Source of the DNA: JAJDIA01 sp031555145
GTDB lineage: Bacteria > Bacteroidota > Bacteroidia > Bacteroidales > Tannerellaceae
Direction: 5' to 3'
Assembly (NCBI GenBank): GCA_031555145.1
Contig: JAVBUR010000083.1
Location: 1 to 48,205 of the forward strand
DNA length: 48,205 bases
Below are positions 43,128 through 48,205 of the stretch, piece by piece; within the stretch, counting starts at the first letter, position 1, and each line of letters begins with the position of its first letter. Below the pieces are notes generated by a model, which was given only the letters and a program-made list of their open reading frames with translations, had not been told where the DNA came from and ran no database searches. Both the position numbers and the translations under genes were made by a program.

Positions 43128-43832
43128 ATGCAAGCAGCTCTTTTCCTTATACCGGTCACATTGGGAGAAACGGAACACCGAAGGGTGTTGCCTGAGTATA
43201 ACCGGGAGGTGATCCTCTCTATCCACCATTTTATCGTGGAAAATGTACGGACGGCACGCCGTTTCCTGAAGAAGACCGCGCCGGAGATCGTGATCGACGA
43301 ACTGACGTTCTATGAACTGAATAAACACACCTCGCCCGAAGACCTGACGGGATATTTGGCTCCGTTGGTCAAAGGCGAATCGGTCGGCGTGATCTCCGAA
43401 GCCGGCTGTCCGGCCATTGCGGATCCGGGAGCAGACATCGTCGCCATCGCCCAGCGGAAGAACTATCAGGTAGTTCCCTTGGTGGGTCCCTCCTCCATCC
43501 TGATGGCATTGATGGGATCGGGATTCAACGGACAAAGCTTCGCCTTTCACGGTTACCTACCCATTGACGGAGCCGAACGTACGCAGACGATCAAAAAACT
43601 CGAAGGACGTATCTACACCGAACATCAGACGCAACTATTCATCGAGACCCCTTATCGGAACAACAAGTTGGCGGAAGACCTGCTCCAGACCTGTCGTCCT
43701 TCCACCCGGCTGTGTATCGCCTCCAATATCACCTGCGACGACGAGTATATCCATACCCGTTCCATCGGCGAGTGGAAAGGCAAGTTGCCTGATATGAATA
43801 AGAAACCGACAATATTCCTCATCTATAAATAA
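43128..43832 (+). CDS. SAM-dependent tetrapyrrole methylase-fold protein (RsmI-like)
   Basis: I start at ATG 43128 (234 residues); the open frame extends to 42975, but that part is antisense to the RsmF-like gene and upstream of the promoter. The fold is that of the TP methylases, as in RsmI: LFLIPVTLGE at the start (RsmI proteins have LYVVATPIGN), GVISEAGCPAIADPGADIV, VPLVGPSSILMALMGSGF and FIETPYRNNKL. RsmI methylates the ribose of 16S C1402. This shorter Bacteroidetes form differs from true RsmI at the N-terminus, so the target is uncertain. The acetyltransferase gene follows after 6 bases. Confidence 0.85.
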   Translation: MQAALFLIPVTLGETEHRRVLPEYNREVILSIHHFIVENVRTARRFLKKTAPEIVIDELTFYELNKHTSPEDLTGYLAPLVKGESVGVISEAGCPAIADPGADIVAIAQRKNYQVVPLVGPSSILMALMGSGFNGQSFAFHGYLPIDGAERTQTIKKLEGRIYTEHQTQLFIETPYRNNKLAEDLLQTCRPSTRLCIASNITCDDEYIHTRSIGEWKGKLPDMNKKPTIFLIYK

Positions 43833-43838
43833 ACAATC

Positions 43839-44423
43839 ATGGAAGACCTGGACTACTTTGCACATGAAACCGCCGTTATCGACTCCGGATGCCGCATCGG
43901 CGATGGAACGCGCATCTGGCATTTCTCCCATATCATGACCGGCTGTGTAATCGGCGCCAATTGCAATATTGGACAGAACGTGGTGGTCTCGCCCGAAGTG
44001 ATCTTGGGTGATAACGTCAAGGTGCAGAACAATGTATCCATTTATACGGGTGTGATCTGCGAAAGCGATGTATTTCTCGGCCCCAGTTGTGTATTCACCA
44101 ATGTCCTCAATCCTCGTTCAGCCATCAACCGCCGGGGCGAATACCTACGAACGCTGGTACGGCGCGGCACTTCCATCGGTGCCAATGCCACCATCCTGTG
44201 TGGACACATGATCGGTATGTACGCCATGATTGGTGCAGGTGCAGTTGTCACTAAAGATGTACCGGCCTATGCGCTGGTGCTCGGCAACCCTGCCCAACAA
44301 GTGGGCTGGGTAAGTGAGTACGGCCACCGGCTGGAATTCGATGCAGAAGGCCAGGCCGTTTGCCCCGAAAGCGGTGAGAAGTACCAGTTAACAGATGGCA
44401 GCGTAATGCGCATATTTGACTGA
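43839..44423 (+). CDS. Left-handed beta-helix sugar N-acetyltransferase (WbpD/WlbB-like)
   Basis: A 194-residue hexapeptide-repeat acetyltransferase. Repeats start at VIDSGCRIGDGTRIWHFSHI and continue through GANCNIGQNVVVSPEVILGD, NNVSIYTGV and VFLGPSCVFTNVLNPRSAIN, with catalytic-site residues as in WbpD/WlbB, which acetylate the 3-amino group of UDP-GlcNAc(3NH2)A. GMYAMIGAGAVVTKDVPAYALVLGNPA closes the helix. The C-terminal 40 residues include a small Cys-containing segment (VCPESGEKY). It probably serves O-antigen or capsule sugar synthesis, although no other such genes are nearby. Confidence 0.9.
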   Translation: MEDLDYFAHETAVIDSGCRIGDGTRIWHFSHIMTGCVIGANCNIGQNVVVSPEVILGDNVKVQNNVSIYTGVICESDVFLGPSCVFTNVLNPRSAINRRGEYLRTLVRRGTSIGANATILCGHMIGMYAMIGAGAVVTKDVPAYALVLGNPAQQVGWVSEYGHRLEFDAEGQAVCPESGEKYQLTDGSVMRIFD

Positions 44424-44447
44424 GATAAACCAGATCAGACAACATAA

Positions 44448-44478
44448 AAGAGGCGAATCCTTACCGGGTTCGCCTCTT
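44448..44478. terminator. Bidirectional terminator between acetyltransferase and nadC
   Basis: Arms 44448-44460 and 44466-44478 (AAGAGGCGAATCC with GGGTTCGCCTCTT, one T-G wobble) form a 13-bp stem around TTACC, between convergent genes. The flanking A-run gives U's on the minus-strand transcript. Confidence 0.8.
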
Positions 44479-44500
44479 CCGTATATAGTTAATTGCTTGT

Positions 44501-45340
44501 TTACATTGCTTTCAAGCTCATATCCAGGCTCTTCACCGAATGGGTCAGAGCGCCGACTGAGATATAATCCACACCCGTTTCGGCGTAAGTACGCAAGGTA
44601 TCGAACGTAATACCACCTGATGATTCCAATTCGTAACGCCCGGCTACCCGCCGGACAGCCTCTTTCGTATCGGCCACAGTGAAGTTATCGAGCATGATAC
44701 GGTCGATGCCACCTACGCGCATGGCTTCCGCCAGTTCGTCGAAGTTGCGGACTTCGATTTCGATCTTCAGGTCTTTGCCTTTTTCCTTCAGGTAAGCCTT
44801 GGCACGGGTGATAGCTTGTTCGATACCACCGGCAAAATCTACATGGTTATCTTTCAGCAGGATCATATCAAACAATCCGATCCGGTGATTCACGCCGCCG
44901 CCAATCTTCACGGCTTCTTTTTCCAACATACGCATACCCGGGGTTGTTTTGCGGGTATCCAGCACGCGGGTCTTGGTACCTTCGAGCGCTTTTACGTACT
45001 TGCGGGTGGTAGTGGCGATGCCGCTCATGCGTTGCATCACGTTCAGCACCAAGCGTTCGGTTTGCAACAATGATTGTACTTTCCCTTCCACCGTAAAGGC
45101 GATATCACCTTTCTTCACTTCGGCACCGTCGGTAATCAGTACGTCAATTTTCAACTCCGGGTCGAAGGCATGGAAAATACGCAATGCCATTTCTACACCT
45201 GCCAACACGCCATCTTCCTTGATGATAAGTTGGCTCTTCCCCATTGCCGTTGCCGGGATGGAGGAGAGGGTGGTATGATCGCCGTCGCCGATATCTTCGG
45301 CAAAGGCCAAGGTGATTAAGTCCTGAATAAGTGTATCCAT
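44501..45340 (-). CDS. nadC: Nicotinate-nucleotide diphosphorylase (carboxylating)
   Basis: NadC converts quinolinate and PRPP to nicotinate mononucleotide in de novo NAD synthesis. The 279-residue product shows the family's order: ALAEDIGDGDHTTLSSIP at the N-terminus, TERLVLNVMQRMSGIATTTR, then DTRKTTPGMRMLEKEAVKIG and HRIGLFDMILLKDNHV for the phosphoribosyl site, and SSGGITFDTLRTYAETGVDYISVGALTHS near the end. nadA and nadB are not in the window. It begins one base after the stop of the DUF4783 gene and so forms an operon with it. Confidence 0.98.
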   Translation of the reverse strand: MDTLIQDLITLAFAEDIGDGDHTTLSSIPATAMGKSQLIIKEDGVLAGVEMALRIFHAFDPELKIDVLITDGAEVKKGDIAFTVEGKVQSLLQTERLVLNVMQRMSGIATTTRKYVKALEGTKTRVLDTRKTTPGMRMLEKEAVKIGGGVNHRIGLFDMILLKDNHVDFAGGIEQAITRAKAYLKEKGKDLKIEIEVRNFDELAEAMRVGGIDRIMLDNFTVADTKEAVRRVAGRYELESSGGITFDTLRTYAETGVDYISVGALTHSVKSLDMSLKAM

Positions 45341-45341
45341 G

Positions 45342-45713
45342 TTATTCTATTCTGATTGACTGGATGATGGCTTTGTCGCCTTCCGCCCGATAGGTAATAT
45401 TGACGCGGAATTCGGTGGAGCCGGATGAGAGTTTGCCTACAAAAAAGCCGTTATCTTTCTTATCGGCATGGTGTAAGACTGTGAAACCGGTAGGTTTGTT
45501 GCCCGTAAAAAAGGTGGTCAGCAGCGAAACCGATTCATTTCCGTTACATACTTTCGTGGTGCCCGGTATGGCCATATCGACTTCCTGGTCTACAGCCGAA
45601 GCCAGCGCCGAGGCGTTACCCCCTTTGAATGCACTTACAATACCGCTGATATCAGCCGCCTGGGCACTCAAAAACGAGAGTATGAATGCGAACGTAAGTA
45701 AAAACCGTTTCAT
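45342..45713 (-). CDS. DUF4783 secreted protein
   Basis: A 123-residue protein with a signal peptide (MKRFLLTFAFILSFLSAQAA). The mature domain is a small NTF2-like alpha/beta fold, as in DUF4783: ISGIVSAFKGGNASALASAV, ESVSLLTTFFTGNKPTGF, then LHHADKKDNGFFVGKLSS. It has no catalytic residues that I can identify. It precedes nadC with a one-base gap. The -7 box at 45745-45752 would drive both. Confidence 0.85.
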   Translation of the reverse strand: MKRFLLTFAFILSFLSAQAADISGIVSAFKGGNASALASAVDQEVDMAIPGTTKVCNGNESVSLLTTFFTGNKPTGFTVLHHADKKDNGFFVGKLSSGSTEFRVNITYRAEGDKAIIQSIRIE

Positions 45714-45744
45714 AATTTCTCCGTATTTTGTGAGTAATACGGGA

Positions 45745-45752
45745 CAAATGTA
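45745..45752 (-). promoter_or_regulatory. -7 box of the DUF4783-nadC operon (TACATTTG)
   Basis: An exact TAnnTTTG match on the minus strand about 31 bases before ATG 45713. Confidence 0.6.
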
Positions 45753-45801
45753 TGTATTTTTCTTCTAATTTCGCGTTTAGAACCTGTTAAACACGACGCA
45801 G

Positions 45802-46275
45802 ATGAAGATTATCCTCCTCCTGATCGGCAAGACCGACGCCTCTTTCCTGACAGATGCCATCAACGAATATAAGAACCGCCTCGGACATTATATCCCCTTT
45901 GAGATGGCGATCATCCCCGATATCCGGAACGTCAAGAACCTGTCGGAAATCCAGCAAAAGGAAAAGGAAGGTGAACTACTACTCAAAGCCTTGCAGCCGG
46001 GCGACCATGTCGTATTGCTGGATGAAAAGGGAAAAGAATTCACCTCCATGCAGTTTGCCTCCTATATTGAAAAGAAGCAACACACCGTTTCCAAACGACT
46101 GGTTTTTGTGGTCGGTGGCCCCTATGGCTTCAGTGAATCCGTTTACAATGCCGCAGCCGAAAAAATAGCCCTCAGTAAAATGACCTTCTCCCATCAGATG
46201 GTTCGCCTTTTCTTCATCGAGCAACTCTACCGCGCCATGACCATCCTCCACAATGAGCCTTATCATCATGAGTAG
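45802..46275 (+). CDS. rlmH: 23S rRNA pseudouridine-1915 N3-methyltransferase RlmH
   Basis: A SPOUT-class methyltransferase of 157 residues that modifies helix 69 of 23S rRNA. Conserved segments are KIILLLIGKTD, DHVVLLDEKGKEFTSMQFA, LVFVVGGPYGFSESVYNAA and LSKMTFSHQMVRLFFIEQLYRA, ending in YHHE, where family members usually have Y-H-x-x. Length is exactly typical. A possible -7 box with one mismatch (TAATTTCG, 45766-45773) lies upstream. Confidence 0.98.
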   Translation: MKIILLLIGKTDASFLTDAINEYKNRLGHYIPFEMAIIPDIRNVKNLSEIQQKEKEGELLLKALQPGDHVVLLDEKGKEFTSMQFASYIEKKQHTVSKRLVFVVGGPYGFSESVYNAAAEKIALSKMTFSHQMVRLFFIEQLYRAMTILHNEPYHHE

Positions 46276-46283
46276 GGAGAAAA

Positions 46284-46317
46284 AAAGAGACCACCCGGTT
46301 TATTGGAGAGTCTCTTT
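46284..46317. terminator. Bidirectional terminator between rlmH and sulfatase
   Basis: AAAGAGAC (46284-46291) and GTCTCTTT (46310-46317) pair between two convergent genes. The outer A-run and T-run give U-rich ends on both strands. Confidence 0.65.
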
Positions 46318-46332
46318 ACTACTGTAGCCTGT

Positions 46333-47721
46333 TTACATCTGTGGAGGTAGGTCAAAAATACTTTGTTGGAAGGAGATACTTTTTAGGTATTTCTCCGACT
46401 CTGCGACCAAATCTTTCACTATTTCCGGATATTTAGTTGCAATGTTCTGGCTTTCTCCCGGGTCTTTCTCTATGTCATATAATAAAGGCACTATATGGAG
46501 TGTTTTATCCCTTGAGCCGTAAGCGGCCCTTGAGATGAAATGGATCTTGTAATTACCTTTCCGAAAAGCATAAAGCTCATTACCCCGAAAGAAAGGATAT
46601 AGTTGCCTCTGGACTTTGCCCCCTCCCGACAATGTAGTCACCAGCGAAAGCCCATCATATTCCCTGTCTGTAAGAAGTGGTACATTGGCCATATCACAGA
46701 TAGTGGGCAGAAGGTCTAAGGTGCTTCCCATACCTGTCACAAGTGAAGGAGTAATCCTGTTTCCCCAAAATATACAGGGAACCCGGAAACCACCCTCATA
46801 GGTAGAAGCCTTTCCATCTTTCAATAATCCGGCAGATCCTCCTTCCAGCCCATAGGTTAACCAGGGACCATTGTCGGAAGTGAAGACAACCAGCGTGTGC
46901 TCGTCCAATCCGTTTTTTATCAATGTCTTCAGGATTTGTCCAACACTCCAGTCTATTTCTTCCACAGCATCACCATACAGCCCACGGATGGATTTACCCT
47001 GGAAGTTCTCGGAAGCATACAATGGTATATGAGGCATAGGATGCGCCAGATAGAGAAAGAACGGATGTTTTTTCTCTTTTTCGATAAAAGCGACAGCATA
47101 CTCGGTCAACCTTTTTGTTAGTTGAGTTTGATCCGGGTCTTTCTCTATGATCTCTTGCTGGTTATAGAAAGGAAGCTCAAACGGGTAATTTTTATTGCCT
47201 CTGATTGCCTGCTCTTTCTTACTCATATCGTTCGAATAAGGGATCCCATAGAAATAATCGAACCCATGATTCCATGGCATTGATTCTTCCAGATGCCCTA
47301 CATGCCATTTCCCTACACAAGCACCTGTGTATCCTGCTTTTTTTAGCATGGAAGCTATGGTTTGTTCGCCCGCCGGTAATCCTTTAGGTGAGTCTGGAAA
47401 TAATACTTCCCGATCATTTCCATACATACCTGTTCGTACGCCCAACCGGCCGGTCAGTAATCCAGCCCGGCTTGGAGAAGAAACTGGTGCAGAGACATAA
47501 AAACTTGTCCACTTTTGTCCTTCGCAAGCCATTCGGTCCAGATTGGGAGTCAGGATAGTAGGGTGACCAAAGCAACCCAAGTCACCATATCCCAGGTCAT
47601 CACAATTGATGATGATGAAATTAGGTTTGACCGGTGGTTTTCCCCCTGCATGAGCCGACACACAATGTGATAATAACATACCGCCCGCGATGAGAGGTGT
47701 TAATCTTTGTTGAACATTCAT
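46333..47721 (-). CDS. S-type secreted sulfatase
   Basis: A 462-residue sulfatase with a signal peptide (ending SAHA). The metal-binding Asp pair is Asp41-Asp42 in IINCDDLGYGDLG. The residue to be oxidised to formylglycine is Ser81 in SSPSRAGLLTGR (S-x-P-x-R), so maturation requires an anaerobic sulfatase-maturing enzyme rather than FGE. Other conserved parts are VGKWHVGHLEESMPWNHGFD, LYLAHPMPHIPLY and VVFTSDNGPWLTYGLEGG. It probably removes sulfate from host glycans, but there is no SusC/SusD pair, glycoside hydrolase or maturase near it. The substrate is undetermined. Confidence 0.95.
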   Translation of the reverse strand: MNVQQRLTPLIAGGMLLSHCVSAHAGGKPPVKPNFIIINCDDLGYGDLGCFGHPTILTPNLDRMACEGQKWTSFYVSAPVSSPSRAGLLTGRLGVRTGMYGNDREVLFPDSPKGLPAGEQTIASMLKKAGYTGACVGKWHVGHLEESMPWNHGFDYFYGIPYSNDMSKKEQAIRGNKNYPFELPFYNQQEIIEKDPDQTQLTKRLTEYAVAFIEKEKKHPFFLYLAHPMPHIPLYASENFQGKSIRGLYGDAVEEIDWSVGQILKTLIKNGLDEHTLVVFTSDNGPWLTYGLEGGSAGLLKDGKASTYEGGFRVPCIFWGNRITPSLVTGMGSTLDLLPTICDMANVPLLTDREYDGLSLVTTLSGGGKVQRQLYPFFRGNELYAFRKGNYKIHFISRAAYGSRDKTLHIVPLLYDIEKDPGESQNIATKYPEIVKDLVAESEKYLKSISFQQSIFDLPPQM

Positions 47722-47748
47722 GCTATTTTGTTTTTTATAATGAATTTA

Positions 47749-47756
47749 CAAAGTAA
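47749..47756 (-). promoter_or_regulatory. Possible -7 box of sulfatase gene (TTACTTTG)
   Basis: The minus strand reads TTTACTTTG, the same variant seen before the LytS-type kinase (5758-5766). It differs from TAnnTTTG by one position. It lies 28 bases before ATG 47721. Confidence 0.35.
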
Positions 47757-47994
47757 AGACATTTTTTGATCACTGGTTCGGCACGCAGTCGTTTGTTTTT
47801 TATCGTTGCATTTTATGCAAAAATAGCGAATTACCGTGGCTGGCAATTTCTTCCCTGCACTACCACTCTAAAGTTCTTCCCTCCTTTGTACAGCAATCAC
47901 CAACCCTCCACCGTTCAGACTCTGCTCGATATTTGTATACATCCGAGTACAATGCAGGAGGGGTAAATGCTGCAATATATGAAGATGGGCGTAG

Positions 47995-48072
47995 TTTCAA
48001 GTTCAGCCAAATATGAAAGTAATGGGTGTTCGCTGCGACGATGAATGCCCGGTCACGGGCATTGTGTTCGTA
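47995..48072 (-). repeat. Repeat copy B, inverted relative to copy A
   Basis: The reverse complement of 48014-48072 matches 136-195 almost base for base, with weaker similarity out to 47995. It contains the same hairpin (ATGCCCG 48045-48051, CGGGCAT 48056-48062). The palindrome CGTCGCGACG of copy A is disrupted here. Confidence 0.7.
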
Positions 48073-48073
48073 G

Positions 48074-48103
48074 CCGTGGGTGCTGGCGAAGCCGAGCCCA
48101 CGG
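48074..48103. repeat. Hairpin 2 of right-end element
   Basis: CCGTGGG (48074-48080) and CCCACGG (48097-48103) form a 7-bp stem with a 16-base loop, two bases after repeat copy B. Confidence 0.5.
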
Positions 48104-48127
48104 TCAATTAGAATAACAACAATTATC

Positions 48128-48182
48128 ATGCGCCGCGTCAGCGGTGCCGGCCTACAAACACGGCACTGCTGACGCGGCGCAT
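48128..48182. repeat. Hairpin 3: 22-bp GC-rich stem
   Basis: Arms 48128-48149 and 48161-48182 are reverse complements over 22 bases with a single G-T wobble (48143/48167), around an 11-base loop. The stem is GC-rich (GCGCCGCGTCAGC core), in contrast to its AT-rich flanks. In plus-strand RNA every position pairs. No T-run follows. Confidence 0.8.
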
Positions 48183-48205
48183 AAAACACAATCCAATTAC
48201 ATGTC

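Larger units (their letters stand above)
47722..48205. other. Gene-free right end with hairpins
   Basis: Apart from a possible sulfatase promoter, the stretch has no credible gene. Open frames at 47766-47966 (plus) and 47860-48189 (minus) lack any family signature, and the latter is built on repeated DNA. From about 47995 to 48182 the sequence is a chain of three hairpins, the first within a repeat shared with the left end of the window. Confidence 0.55.

Noticed and set aside
47766..47966. Plus-strand open frame of 66 codons
   Set aside because: No family character and no promoter or ribosome-binding signal; probably chance.
47860..48189. Minus-strand open frame of 109 codons at the right end
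   Set aside because: It runs through three hairpins and the repeat shared with the left end. The left copy has a one-base shift that breaks the frame, so the frame is not conserved.
1..48205. CRISPR array, insertion sequence, prophage, toxin-antitoxin or restriction system
   Set aside because: I looked for regularly spaced repeats, transposase or integrase motifs and known defence families and saw none.

Overview
The window reads as an ordinary chromosomal segment of a gut-type Bacteroidales bacterium, most likely Parabacteroides or a close relative. This is inferred from gene content and signals, not from a database match. The evidence is the Bacteroidetes-type ATP synthase order (atpD-atpC-atpI-like-atpB-atpE-atpF-atpH-atpA-atpG), many -7 boxes of the Bacteroidetes form TAnnTTTG, Bacteroidales families (DUF6340, DUF4251, DUF4783, DUF4407, CotH), a dipeptidyl peptidase IV gene coupled to lipA, and an S-type sulfatase.

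Layout. Positions 1-249 hold a hairpin-rich, gene-free stretch. Positions 250-5632 hold lgt (minus), a DUF1080 periplasmic protein, a MATE transporter (minus), a Tat-exported TIM-barrel sugar isomerase-like protein, and a von Willebrand A lipoprotein (minus). Positions 5791-8356 are a LytS-type histidine kinase overlapping its LytTR response regulator. Positions 8480-15618 are the complete F1Fo ATP synthase operon. Positions 15645-24117 hold a PagL-like outer-membrane protein (minus), valS, and an apparent run of TPR histidine kinase, TIM-barrel protein and DUF6340 lipoprotein, then an acidic protein of unknown function. A tRNA-Thr(CGT) with an intrinsic terminator and a DUF3795 gene follow. 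A 512-base gene-free region with direct and inverted repeats precedes a PAS hybrid histidine kinase with a degenerate receiver domain.

Positions 26693-35843 hold a PMCA-type Ca2+ ATPase (minus), a DUF4251 protein, a TIGR01212 radical SAM protein (minus), DPP IV-lipA, a membrane protein with a Nudix-like tail, and a small phosphoesterase (minus). Positions 35971-47721 hold ppk1, a DUF4407/coiled-coil pair, a CotH/discoidin secreted protein, two divergent RNA methyltransferases, a hexapeptide acetyltransferase, nadC-DUF4783, rlmH and a sulfatase. Positions 47722-48205 are gene-free and carry three hairpins; part of this stretch is an inverted copy of sequence near position 136.

I found no CRISPR array, transposase, integrase, phage gene or recognisable defence system. 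The best candidates for something undescribed are modest: the structured repeats at both ends and at 24.7-24.9 kb, the kinase whose receiver has Asn in place of the phospho-accepting Asp, the membrane protein with a Nudix-like domain lacking a Nudix box, and the DUF4407/coiled-coil pair.
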